Source: Mycoplasma anserisalpingitidis
GTDB lineage: Bacteria > Bacillota_I > Bacilli_A > Mycoplasmatales > Metamycoplasmataceae
DNA: 64,000 nt
NCBI RefSeq assembly: GCF_007859615.1
Contig: NZ_CP042295.1
Location: 682,001 to 746,000, forward strand
Reading direction: 5' to 3'
Shown here: piece by piece, positions 34,174 through 44,307 of the stretch
Position numbering within the stretch: position 1 is the stretch's first letter
How the letters are laid out: each line of letters starts with the position of its first letter
Notes under the pieces: model-generated
Told to the model about the DNA's origin: nothing
Database searches by the model: none
The model's input: the letters and a program-made list of their open reading frames with translations, nothing else
Program-made: the position numbers and the translations under genes

Positions 34174-34181
34174 GGAGAAAT

Positions 34182-35282
34182 ATGTCACTTAAAGCAGGTA
34201 TTGTTGGATTGCCAAACGTTGGTAAGAGTACACTTTTTAGTGCTCTAACAAAAAAACAAGTTGAAGCTCAAAATTATGCTTTCACAACTATAGAACCAAA
34301 CATTTCATCAGTAGCATTAAAAGATCCTAGAATTGATAAATTAGCAGAATTAATCAACCCTAAAAAAGTTGTTTATGCAACTTTTGATTTCGTTGATATT
34401 GCCGGACTTGTTGAAGGTGCTTCTAAAGGTGAAGGACTAGGAAATAAATTTCTTTCAAACATTAGAGAAGTTGATGCAATCATTCATGTTGTTCGTTGTT
34501 TTGAAAATAAAAACATTATGCATGTAGCTAATTCAGTTGATCCAGCCAGAGATCAAAAAATTATAAATCTTGAGCTTATTTTAGCTGATTTAGAAACAAT
34601 TAACAATGTTTTACATCGTGTCGAAAAGAAAGCTAAATCAGGTGATAAGGTTGCTCAAATTGAAAAAGAGGCTGCAATAAAAATTAAAGCTAAATTAGAA
34701 TCTGAGAAACCAGCTCGTGATGTTGAATTAACCGAAGAAGAAATAAAAATAATTAAAGGATACCAACTTTTAACACTTAAACCAATTATCTACGTTGCAA
34801 ATTTAAGTAATGAACAAATAATAGATTATAAAAACGACCCATTATTTAATGCGTTAAAAAACTCGCTTGAACCACAAACAACAATTATTCCTATTTCAGT
34901 TCAAATGGAATCTGAATTAATTCAAATTGAAGATGCTAATGAAGCAAAAGAATTTTTAAGTATGTACAATGTTGAAAGAAGTGGTTTGGATATTTTAACT
35001 AGAGAATCTTTTAACTTATTAAATCTTGAAACATACTTTACTGCTGGTGAAGTTGAAGTTAGAGCCTGAGTTTATAACAAAGGAATGTTAGCTCCACAAT
35101 GTGCAGGAATTATTCATAGTGATTTTGAAAAAAAATTCATTAAAGCAGAAGTTATTTCATACAATGATTTCATCGAAAATAATGGTGAACTTGGTGCAAA
35201 AGCCGCTGGTAAAATGCGTCAAGAAGGTAAAAATTATATTATGCAAGATGGTGATATTTGCCACTTTAGATTTGGTAAATAA
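34182..35282 (+). CDS. ychF: Redox-regulated ATPase YchF (OLA1 family)
   Basis: Obg-related P-loop protein that prefers ATP and associates with ribosomes. The 366-aa length is usual. G1 is [13 protein letters not shown], switch [22 protein letters not shown], and the G4 position reads YVANLSNE, in line with altered nucleotide preference. The C-terminal TGS-like domain includes [17 protein letters not shown] and ends [12 protein letters not shown]. One UGA Trp (35068) splits it under the standard code. AAGGAG lies 5 nt upstream. Confidence 0.95.
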
Positions 35283-35294
35283 ACCTTTATTTTT

Positions 35295-35368
35295 GGGAGT
35301 TTAGCATATCGGCTATGCAGCGGTCTCCAAAACCGTCGAGACGGGTTCGACTCCTGTAACTCCCGCCA
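35295..35368 (+). tRNA. trnW: tRNA-Trp (anticodon CCA)
   Basis: A complete cloverleaf with encoded CCA end. The acceptor is GGGAGTT/AACTCCC, the D-stem GCAT/ATGC, the anticodon stem GCGGT/ACCGT with loop CTCCAAA (anticodon CCA at loop positions 3-5), and the T-stem ACGGG/CCTGT with one G-U pair. CCA reads only UGG; most Trp codons in this genome are UGA and need a UCA tRNA encoded elsewhere. The defence-gene region begins 300 bp downstream. Confidence 0.93.
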
Positions 35369-35383
35369 TAATTAAACACTAGT

Positions 35384-35420
35384 TCTGATACTTTTACCGG
35401 TGTCGGATCTTTTTATTTTT
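35384..35420 (+). terminator. Terminator after tRNA-Trp
   Basis: TCTGATAC (35384-35391) pairs with GTGTCGGA (35400-35407), including G-U pairs, and is followed by TCTTTTTATTTTT. Confidence 0.7.
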
Positions 35421-35545
35421 GTCTATATTTAAGGCTTTTTTTGTTTTTTTAATTGTTTAGCGGGTGCAAAATTTAGCCTTTTCATATTCACTAGCAAAAC
35501 TAATAGGTAGCACATGTTAAATTTTTCTCACTCGTGCAAACTTTT

Positions 35546-35612
35546 AATTGAACTAGTTAAACTTTTATTAGAACTAGATAAACGATTACTTACATTAGTT
35601 AAACGATTAAAA
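35546..35612 (+). repeat. Three degenerate direct repeats upstream of the restriction operon
   Basis: TGAACTAGTTAAACTTTTAT, AGAACTAGATAAACGATTAC and ACATTAGTTAAACGATTAAA share (A/T)TAG-x-TAAAC. They lie 70-135 nt before the first methylase gene, whose product has an N-terminal helix-turn-helix, so they may be its operators. The rest of 35421-35683 holds no gene. Confidence 0.4.
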
Positions 35613-35683
35613 AAGTGAATGCTTTAGGATGAAAATCTTTAAAAAATGATGAAATTGCGTTAAAATATTATACGGTGATTATT

Positions 35684-36826
35684 ATGAAATACTCAGAAGA
35701 AATAAAAAAATATAGGAAAGAAAATGCTCTTTCACAGCAAGATTTAGCAAGCATGCTGGGTGTAAAATTAAATACTATTTATAGATGGGAAAGCGAAAAA
35801 TATATGCCTAGCAATAAATATAAAAAAAGATTGAATTGCCTTATTGGTGAGAAAGTATTTAAAAAAGAAAATGAATATATTAAATCCCCATTAAATTATA
35901 CTGGCAACAAATACCGCATTTTAAAACAAATAATTCCTAATTTTCCAAATAAGATTGATGTTTTTGTTGATATGTTTTGTGGTGGCGCAACCGTTGGTGC
36001 TAATGTTAATGCAAAAAAAGTATATTTTATTGATAGCAACGAAAGAGTAATATCACTTTTGAAATTTATTGCTCGTTCTAATTTTAAAAAATTTGTTAGT
36101 AGTTTAGAACAAAAGATTGTTTATTATAATTTATCATATTCTAATTTAAACGGATATGCACATTACTTTAATGCTGCAACACCAGATAATAAAAATAACG
36201 GCTTGAAGAAATTTAATAAAGTAGGTTTTGAAAAAATGAAAGCTGATTATAACTTATTACCTAACAAAAATAGCGATGAAGCTAATACTTTATTATATCT
36301 TCTGCTGGTGTATGGATTTAATAACGATTTAAGGTTTAATTCAAAGGGCGAATATAATTTGCCTTGTGGGAAAACAGATTTAAATAAAAATAATTTAAAT
36401 AAGATTTATGACTTTATTTTAAAGGCTCAAAAAAGTGAATTTATATTTATTTGTGGTGACTTTAGAGATCCAAAAATTCAAAAAATTTGTTTTGAAGAGG
36501 CTGAATATTTGTATTTAGATCCACCTTACCTTATTACTGATGCTGTGTATAATGAAACTAGTAAATGAAACGAAGAAACAGAAAATAGTTTGATAAATTT
36601 TTTGAATAAAGCAATGGAACATCATTTACCTTTTTGCTTATCTAATGTTATATCTAAGAAAAATGAACAAGATGAAGAGATTTTCAATTGGCCTTTGAAG
36701 AATTTTATAGACAACCATGAAACTTTAAAAGTTCAAGGCATTGATTGCCATTATAGGAGTTCCAGTTACAATAAAAAGAATAGAAATTCTATGGAAAAGG
36801 AGATTATTGTTTTACATGAAGAATAA
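35684..36826 (+). CDS. D12-class adenine methyltransferase with N-terminal HTH (Dam/M.DpnII type)
   Basis: DNA N6-adenine methyltransferase, 380 aa. Residues 1-55 are an XRE-type helix-turn-helix (LSQQDLASMLGVKLNTIYRWESEKYMPS). The catalytic part has motif X SPLNYTGNKYRIL, motif I DMFCGGATVGANV, and motif IV YLDPPYLIT. The ATG at 35684 is used; a GTG three codons earlier is in frame. Trp is UGG twice and UGA once. The fused HTH suggests autoregulation of the operon. It overlaps the second methylase by 11 nt. It protects one strand of an unknown recognition site, by inference. Confidence 0.85.
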
Positions 36827-37847
36827 AATACAAATTAATAACAGACGATATATTGGCTGTAAAACAAAACTTTTAAATAACATAGAAGAAGCTATTAATA
36901 CTTTTAATTTTAATTTTAATGAAGCGTCAGTATTTGCTGATATTTTTGCCGGAACTGGAGTTGTAGCAAGTCATTTTGCTAACCTTGGTTATAAAACAAT
37001 TTTGAATGATACACTTTATTCGAATTATGTTATTTATAAAACATTTTTAGGAGCAGGTACTGTTGACGAAACAAAAATAGAAAATATTATAATTGATTTT
37101 AATTCTATTAATGGAGAAGAATTAGAGGATAATTATTTTTCCAGAGTTTATGGTAATAAATATTTTTCAATTAATGATGCTAAAAAGATTGGATATATTC
37201 GTGATCAAATCGAAATTAACAAACCAAATCTTAGTGAGAGAGAATATTATTATTTGATTACTTCTTTAATGTATGCAACAGATAAAATAGCTAATACAGT
37301 TGGCCATTTTGAGTCATTTTTAAAAAAGGCTCCTCAAGATAAAAATGTAACGCTTCATTTACTTCAAATTAATCCGAACATTCGGCCAGCGGATATTCAT
37401 AATATTGATTCTAATGAATTAGTGAAAAGAATTAAATGTGATATCGCCTATATTGATCCTCCATATAATGCTAGACAATATGTGAATTTCTACCATGTAT
37501 TAGAAAATTTAGCCAGATGGGATAAGCCGACAGAATTTGAAGGAAACTCAATGAAATTTAAAAGAAATAATTTGAAAAGTGATTATTGTCGTAAAAAGGC
37601 ACCAATGTTATTTGAGGAACTTATTAATAACCTTGATACAAAGCTAATTATTGTTTCCTACAATAATACATATAAAGCAGGTAGTATTTCTTCTATTAAT
37701 ACAATTTCTGAGGATGAAATATTAAACGTTCTTTCAAAAAAGGGGAAAGTAAACAAAATATCAATTAATTACAATCCGTTTAATGCAGGAAAAACAGGAC
37801 TTACTAGTCATATGGAATATCTTTATATATGTGAGGTGATTGATTAA
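36816..37847 (+). CDS. D12-class adenine methyltransferase, second of the restriction operon
   Basis: DNA N6-adenine methyltransferase of 343 aa. Motif X is NNRRYIGCKTKLL, motif I VFADIFAGTGVVASHF, motif IV YIDPPYNARQYVNFYHVLENL. This form resembles the methylases of asymmetric-site restriction systems (COG3392 type). The start at 36816 (MKNKIQ) is preferred over an upstream in-frame start because GGAG lies before it and motif X follows at the usual distance. Its single Trp is UGG. The stop overlaps the next ATG (TAATG). Two methylases in one system usually mean an asymmetric target, one enzyme per strand. Confidence 0.82.
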   Translation: MKNKIQINNRRYIGCKTKLLNNIEEAINTFNFNFNEASVFADIFAGTGVVASHFANLGYKTILNDTLYSNYVIYKTFLGAGTVDETKIENIIIDFNSINGEELEDNYFSRVYGNKYFSINDAKKIGYIRDQIEINKPNLSEREYYYLITSLMYATDKIANTVGHFESFLKKAPQDKNVTLHLLQINPNIRPADIHNIDSNELVKRIKCDIAYIDPPYNARQYVNFYHVLENLARWDKPTEFEGNSMKFKRNNLKSDYCRKKAPMLFEELINNLDTKLIIVSYNNTYKAGSISSINTISEDEILNVLSKKGKVNKISINYNPFNAGKTGLTSHMEYLYICEVID

Positions 37848-38773
37848 TGACTGTCTTAGAATATTATTTGAAAAAACAAAGTGATAAAAATTGGGTTAAA
37901 TCCTATCAAAGTATAAGCAAGGATTATTTTGGTAAAAATTTTTCCTATTATACTACCAATTTTAGAAAAATACTTTCTTTTCAATCGCAGTTTAAAGCAT
38001 TTAAAGATGTTTTAGGTATCTCCAGAAAAGAATGGCGCAAAAATTCCGATAATGGTCAAGAAGAAGATAAACAAAGGGTAGTAAACTTAGTAAATGCATC
38101 ATTTGTTGAGAATGATAGTTATAATAGTGATATATTCATTTTAACTGAAAAAGGAAAAATTTATGATGTATTGTGTTCGAACAAAGAAATAGATCCAGAT
38201 GAATTGTGGATTCTAACATTTTTATTAATCCTTGATTATTCAACTAAAGTTAGAAAGTTAATTTTGATTGAAGAAGTGTTAAATATTCATATAAATATAG
38301 CAAAACATGGGATATTAACACTTCATTTAATATCACTGCTGAAAGAAGTTCTTAGATCAACATGTAGAGAAGATTTATTTGGCAAAGATGGTTTTTGGCT
38401 AATAACTTTTAATAAGGAACATGATTTTCTAGAATTATTTGTTAAATCTACTGAAGATGAAAAAAAAGCATTATTTGAATATGTAAAAAGTTGCGCTTTA
38501 AATAAGAACAGTGAAGATTGCATAGCACATAAATTTGCAAATAGTGGTGTATATTCAGTAAATTCATTTAAAGAAGATGTTTATATTATTTTATTTATTT
38601 TAATTGGTTTTGGTGTTTCAGCACAAAATCTTGATACATTTGTCGAACTAATCTGTCGCGTAAGCAAATATTTAGGCAAAAAGATAGATACTTCTAAAAT
38701 TCTAGATATTGTTGATAGCAATCCAATATTTAATAAAATTTATAACAAAGTTTTTTTAAATAATAAATACTAA
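37847..38773 (+). CDS. Unknown protein of the restriction operon
   Basis: Product of 308 aa that I do not recognise. It contains a winged-helix-like piece (FILTEKGKIYDVL near residue 105) and is otherwise helical with no catalytic motif that I can identify. It is coupled to the methylase before it by a TAATG overlap and lies 14 nt before the McrB-like gene. All four Trp codons are UGG, unlike the rest of the genome. It might be a specificity or accessory subunit of the nuclease complex. That is inference from position only. Confidence 0.65.
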   Translation: MTVLEYYLKKQSDKNWVKSYQSISKDYFGKNFSYYTTNFRKILSFQSQFKAFKDVLGISRKEWRKNSDNGQEEDKQRVVNLVNASFVENDSYNSDIFILTEKGKIYDVLCSNKEIDPDELWILTFLLILDYSTKVRKLILIEEVLNIHINIAKHGILTLHLISLLKEVLRSTCREDLFGKDGFWLITFNKEHDFLELFVKSTEDEKKALFEYVKSCALNKNSEDCIAHKFANSGVYSVNSFKEDVYIILFILIGFGVSAQNLDTFVELICRVSKYLGKKIDTSKILDIVDSNPIFNKIYNKVFLNNKY

Positions 38774-38787
38774 GGAGGTTATTTGAA

Positions 38788-40641
38788 ATGAATGGTGTAG
38801 AAAAAAACATAGAAGATATTGAAGTTGCATTAGGAATGAAAAATAGTTCAGCAAATACTTCCAATATTGAACTAACTTTTTTGTCTCCAGAATGGTTCAA
38901 GAGTAAAGAGACCTTATACAAAGCCATTGACGAAGAGAAGGATTTGTTAAGCAATGAATTTTATCAAAAATGGGGACCAAATGCTATTAAATTGTTAGAT
39001 AAGCAAGATTTGTCCCAAAAATTATTTATTGGAACTAACCAAGATAGCTTATGCTATCAATTAGAATATAACAATAAATTGGCAAAAATTTTTACTGGAA
39101 TTGGTGGAGGATCGAGCTATAAGTATCCATGTTTCTTTAACAATAAGATGCATTCTTGGGTTACAGGTTCTGGTAGAAAAAATAAGATTCTTACTAATGA
39201 AGAAGCAGATGAAATAGCAGATAGTCTAAGAAATAGTCTTATTAAAGGATATGAAATTATTTTAGATTATAAAAATACAAATTCACTTATAAATGGTGAT
39301 TCTTATCTAGAATTATACAAAAAATTAATTGATAATATTGGTAATCTTGCTGATAAAAGTTGGGTTATGAAATATTTTACAATTATTTTTCCAGAGCTAT
39401 TTGCGCCTTTTTATAGTGGAGATTGGCAAAATAAAGTTGTCGATATTTTAGAGTTACAGGAGAGTGAAAATAGGTATGCGCAAAATGGATATATAATGGA
39501 ATTTGTGAATCAAGCTAGAATCAGTCCAATTGTCTTTTCGAGAATTATTTACGATATTTTGGATCACAAATTTGAAAATGAAGTTAGTGGAATTTCTGTA
39601 AAAAAAACTGAACAGATTATTGATGAAAAAATTAGAGTAAAAGGTGGAGAAAATGTAATAGTCTATGGTGTTCCAGGAGCTGGCAAAAGCCATTTAGTTC
39701 AAAATGAATATTTAAAAGGGGTAAGAGAAGATGATGACTATGAAAGACTAGTTTTCCATCCTGATTATACATATTCTGATTTTGTTGGTCAGATTATGCC
39801 TGTCATCAACTCCGACAAGTCTATTAGTTATGAATTTACTCCTGGTCCTTTCACAAGAATTCTCAGAAAAGCATATAATAATCCTACCCATAAATGCTTT
39901 TTAGTAATTGAAGAAGTAAATAGAGGCAATGCTCCAGCAATATTTGGTGATATTTTTCAATTACTAGACAGGGATTCAAATGGCAAAAGTTCCTATAGTA
40001 TTACAAATAAGGATATAGCAATTCAAATTTATAAGGACGACGAATCAAACCCAGAAGAAATAAAGAACTATAAAGTCTATATTCCATCAAATTTAACTTT
40101 AATTTGTACCATGAATACATCTGATCAAAATGTATATACATTAGATACTGCATTTCAACGAAGATGGAAAATGCGGTTAGTTCCTAATTCATTTGAAGAA
40201 GATAACAGTGGTATTGGTAAAACAAAAATATTAGACTCTGATTTGACGTGGGAAGATTTCTGTAATGAAATAAATAGTATAATTTTGGATAAATCTGAAA
40301 CATTGCCGTCTTCCGAGGATAAAAGATTAGGTGCACATTTTGTGCTAAAGAGTGATTTGATTTATGATCATAATTTTAATTCTTCCGATAATGACTTGAA
40401 GCAAAAAGCAATTAGACAAAATCATTTATTTGCTGAAAAAGTTTTAAAATATTTATGAGACGATGCGTTTAAATATGATAGAGGGACAATATTTAATACA
40501 ACATATAAGAGCCTAGAGAAAATTATTAAGGACTTTGTCGAATCTGAGAAGATGGAAAGATTTAAAATTTTCACTGAAGATATAAAAAAAGATTTAGAAA
40601 AAATAACGAATAGCCATAGTGATAGTAAAAATGAAAATTAA
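38788..40641 (+). CDS. McrB-like AAA+ GTPase subunit (LlaJI R1 type)
   Basis: Motor subunit of a McrBC/LlaJI-type restriction nuclease, 617 aa. An N-terminal region of about 280 residues, probably DNA recognition, precedes the AAA+ domain. Walker A is VYGVPGAGKSHLVQNEYL. The FHPDYTYSDFVGQIMP segment is characteristic of McrB. Walker B is CFLVIEEVNRGNAPAIFGDIFQLLDR, and the MNTSDQN...LDTAFQRRWKM motif is the McrB GTP-specific signature. AAGGAGG precedes the ATG. Seven Trp codons are UGG and one is UGA. The stop overlaps the nuclease gene by 11 nt. Confidence 0.88.
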
Positions 40642-41956
40642 TCGAGATTGAAATGAAAGAAAATTTTGAACAAACGAAGTAAAGACGCTTAGAGATTTTT
40701 GTCGTGTTGATGAAAATAATGATGGCGATAGATTTGTCGGCTTAAAATCTATTATTGATTCAAACAATAACCATATTGTTATGATTTATTTTCCTTGTGG
40801 CTATAACTTACCCTCAAACGATCGAGAAATAAGACAAGATATCAGACATTTATTTGGTATATTGGCTGAGTTTGGTAAAGGAGAGGATTTGCTTTTAAAG
40901 GTAAAGAGTAATGTTGCAAATGTATCTGTTAATTTTCCCATAAAAGCATACCTTGATATAATTGATTATTTTTTTGATAACGGTGGTGTATATTTTACTG
41001 AGAAAGAAACCACATATAGAACAGATACGATGGGAAAAACAAATTGGCCTAAAACTATATGTGATGAAGTTCCAACAATTCAAAATAATTCTTTTATTTA
41101 TTTAAAGAAAAAAGTAAGAGATCAAAAACCAATGGAAAATAAATTGATTACAGAAATACATAAATATTGTACTCATGAAAGTTTTGAAAAACTTGGTTGG
41201 CTTTTTGGAACCTTAGTCCCTGAAAATACTCATATTCGTGTTAATAGTGAATTATTTATTAGTATTATAAAAAAGCAAAGATTAAAAACTTTCGAAGATA
41301 AGCAACTCAAATTGTTTGATGCCATGTTAAAAATACTAGAGTATAAAAATACTGAAGCCGATAATAAAAAATATTATTTTGGTACGGATAAATTCGAACA
41401 TATCTGGGAAAAGATGGTTGATAGGGTGTTTGGAATTCAAGAAAATAAGCAAGAATATTTTCCCAGAGCATTTTGGAAACCTAAATATTTATCTGAAAGT
41501 AGTAAGAAAAAACGTCCATTACAGCCAGATAGCATAATGATCTTGAATGATAAATTCTATGTTTTGGATGCAAAATATTACCACTACGGCTTAACTGGAA
41601 ATAGTGATGATTTACCTAATTCTTCAGATATTAATAAACAGATAACTTATGGAGAGTATATAGACAAGAAAAAAGGACATGAGCCCTACAACGCCTTCAT
41701 TATGCCTTTTAATAGAAAGTCAAACATATTTGGAATTAACGAAGATATGAGTAATGTTGCTGAGGCTTATGGTGTTTGAAAAAGTGGTGAAGATGGCGAA
41801 TGTGGAACAAAAAAATACGAAAAAATACAAGGAATTTTAGTTGATACACGATTTTTAATGTACCACTATAGTTCGAATAGCCATGACAAATATCAAGAAC
41901 AATTAGCTAAAATTATTGAAGACGGATATAAAGAAAACAATGGAGTTAATGAATAA
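40631..41956 (+). CDS. LlaJI-family restriction endonuclease subunit
   Basis: Nuclease partner of the McrB-like GTPase, 441 aa. The C-terminal half has the PD-(D/E)xK pattern QPDSIMILNDKFYVLDAKYY, preceded by FEHIWEKMVDRVFG, both typical of LlaJI-family (RE_LlaJI) and McrC-like nucleases. Late segments ITYGEYIDKK and YNAFIMPFNR also fit. Trp codons are four UGG and three UGA. The three UGA are at both ends of the gene. It is last in the operon, starting inside the end of the GTPase gene. The combination with D12 adenine methylases differs from LlaJI itself, which uses cytosine methylases. Confidence 0.85.
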
Positions 41957-42225
41957 TCATTGACTCCTTTTTTTCTTGCTCTAGATCTTGCTGCATTGGC
42001 ATTATTCCCACAGGCATCAGAACAATATTTTCTATTATAAGATGTAGCCTTTACTAAAAAAGTTTTTCACAGTATTCGTATTCCTTATATATTTGCGGTT
42101 TTATGTTTAGATAAAATGTGGATAAATATAAAAATCAATTTCTTCTTTATAAGAATATTTAGCTTCAATTATGAGTGTGTCAATCATTTTTTCGTAAATT
42201 GGATTTTCTTTTTTTATTAAACATA
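41957..42225 (-). pseudogene. Degenerate small zinc-ribbon protein gene
   Basis: Pieces in three frames read in order: ENPIYEKMIDTLIIEAKYSYKEEIDFYI, then NIKPQIYKEYEYCEKLF, then KATSYNRKYCSDACGNNANA and ARSRARKKG. The CEKLF...YCSDAC pair is a Cys-rich zinc-ribbon pattern seen in small HTH-associated or phage-type proteins. At least two frameshifts break it. Its last part overlaps the 3' end of the nuclease gene on the other strand. Confidence 0.5.
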
Positions 42226-42226
42226 T

Positions 42227-43483
42227 TTATAAAATTCCATTTTCATCATGAATAGGTGTTATATTATCTTTGACAATAACAATTTTCTTAAATGAGTCCC
42301 CAGTTCTTCTTAATGATTCAGTTTCCTGAAGTCTTTTTTCTTTTGTATCTATATTAAGAGCTGATTGAATATAATATCTATTACTTCCTATGTTTATAAT
42401 AAAGTCAACTTCAAGTTGCATTCTAAGAGATTTTCCGTTTGAATCTTTTGTGTTATATACAACAACACCAACATCTACATTATATCCTCTCATTCTCAGT
42501 TCATTATAGATCACATTTTCCATTATATGTGTTATTTCATTTTGTCTAAAATTCAATCTACCATTTCTAAGTCCCAAATCACTAAAGTAGTATTTATATG
42601 GTGTTGAAATGTATTTTTTGCGCTTAACATCATATCTCTGAGCTTTTTCGATTAAAAAAGCTTCTTCAAAATAACTTATATAATTAGAAATTAGATGTCG
42701 GCTTATAGTTATATTTTTTTCTGATTTAAAGGTTTTTTCCAATTTACTTGGATTAGTTAATGAACCGATATAAGAAGAAATAATATCAAGTAAACTACTT
42801 ATTACAACTTTATCATTTGAAATATTATATCGCTCTATAATATCTTTAAGGTAGGTGGTTTCAAAAATACCTTTTAAATATTCACTTTTTTGATTATGAC
42901 TTTTTAGTTCAACTACTGAACGAGGCATTCCGCCATAAATACAGTAATCGCTAAAAGCATTACTTTTTTCTCCTTCATAACAACTATAAAATTCGGAAAA
43001 CGAAAATGGATAAACTTTAATTTCATCACCTCGATCTCTAAATTGTGTTAATACATCTTTAGAAAGCATTTTTGAATTACTTCCAGTTACATAGATATCT
43101 ACATTTTGAATTTTCATTAAACCAATCAAAACATCAACAAAAGTTATTTTTGAATCGTCTTCTTCAAAAAATGGATTTTTTATTTCCTTTACAAATTGAA
43201 TTTCATCAATAAAAATATAGTATTGAAGTGTACTATCTACAATTTGATCTCTTAAATATTTATCTAACTCTATTGGATTTCTATATTTTAAGTTTTGAAT
43301 ATCATCTAAGCTAATTTTTATAATTTGTTCGTTTTTTACTCCTGTTGACAAAAGATATTTTCAATATAGTGTAAATAGAAGAAATGATTTTCCACATCTT
43401 CTTATTCCAGTGATTATTTTTACTCTTCCATTTTGTTTTTTAGAAATAAGTTTATTTAAATATCTAGGTCTTTGAATTTCCAT
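42227..43483 (-). CDS. AAA+ ATPase with DUF4143 (COG1373 family)
   Basis: Product of 418 aa. Walker A is IITGIRRCGKSFLL near the N-terminus and Walker B YYIFIDEIQFV. The sensor-type segment is VDIYVTGSNSKMLS, followed by the conserved SFSEF and YGGMPR. The DUF4143 region contains the fold end YYFSDLGLRN and a restriction-nuclease-like EVDFIINIGSNRYYIQ. The molecular role of this family is not established; it often neighbours defence genes. The start at 43483 follows GGAG. UGA encodes Trp in YWKYLL. The gene ends at a UAA close to the broken zinc-ribbon gene, and its C-terminus may be slightly truncated. Confidence 0.82.
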
Positions 43484-43503
43484 ATCACTCCATTTAAAAT
43501 TTT

Positions 43504-43517
43504 TGCGTATTTACGCA
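43504..43517. promoter_or_regulatory. Palindrome upstream of the DUF4143 ATPase gene
   Basis: TGCGTA-TT-TACGCA is a perfect dyad 20 nt upstream of the ATG, flanked by T-runs and A-rich sequence. It may be an operator or a 5' stem. A second short dyad CGAAT-TCT-ATTCG lies near 43580. Confidence 0.35.
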
Positions 43518-43604
43518 TTTTTACTAAATATATTACAACATTTGTAGTTATGTTAACTTTAATTTATTTAAGATTTTTGCGAATTCTATTCGTGATTTGC
43601 TAAA

Positions 43605-43634
43605 TTATTAAAAAATCATGCAATATTTTGCATG
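43605..43634 (-). terminator. Terminator of the four-gene operon
   Basis: On the minus strand CATGCAAAATATTGCATG is followed by ATTTTTTAATAATT, 11 nt after the last stop. Confidence 0.75.
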
Positions 43635-43645
43635 ACTGTTGTAAA

Positions 43646-44290
43646 TTATAACTTTTTTCTAAAAGTTAAAGTTAGATATACTTTTTGCAATTTAGTTAAA
43701 TCATTATTATTTTTAATTTTGCTTCTTGATAACATTACAATTAAGTTTTTAGTTATTATTGAGATTGATAAAACGATTGAATTCAAGAGTGAAATAATTT
43801 TGTAAATAAGTTGAAAAATGTTTAATTGGTTTTTAATCCCATCAAACTTAACTAAAAAATTATAAAATGAATATAAGTCTGAAAATATAAAAAATGAAAA
43901 TAGAACTAAAATTAGTATTACATTTCTTTTATCTTTAACGTACTTTTTAAAGTTTTCAATAGGTTTTATAGATGTATCATTGATTTCATCTTGTGCCTCT
44001 GTTTTTTTATTATTAAAAGTGAGAAATTTTCAAAATCCAAACGCAAAACCTATATTTTTACCTTTTTTATGCATAATCAATATCATTATTTGAATTAAAA
44101 GAAATCAAGCAATGAAAACAAATATTACAATATATGAAAAAATAAATCCAGCTACTATAATAGGTTTGCTTAAATCCAAATTATTTTTTAAAAATATCGT
44201 TATAAATAATCCAGTTGTCGTGATAACTGTGTAAAAAATTAAATAAATTAATTTTGCGTAGGTTGATCTCTTATCTTTTGTTAAAAACAC
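43646..44290 (-). CDS. Membrane protein, fourth gene of an unrecognised operon
   Basis: Product of 214 aa with about four hydrophobic segments (residues 14-34, 45-72, 125-145 and 160-190), a Lys-rich loop between the second and third, and a basic C-terminus. GTG at 44290 is the likely start, as AAAGGA lies 6 nt upstream. One Trp is UGA, so only a fragment is visible under the standard code. I do not recognise the family. It follows the nucleotidyltransferase-like gene by 17 nt and ends at the operon terminator. Confidence 0.65.
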
Positions 44291-44307
44291 TAGTATTCCT
44301 TTCCTTA

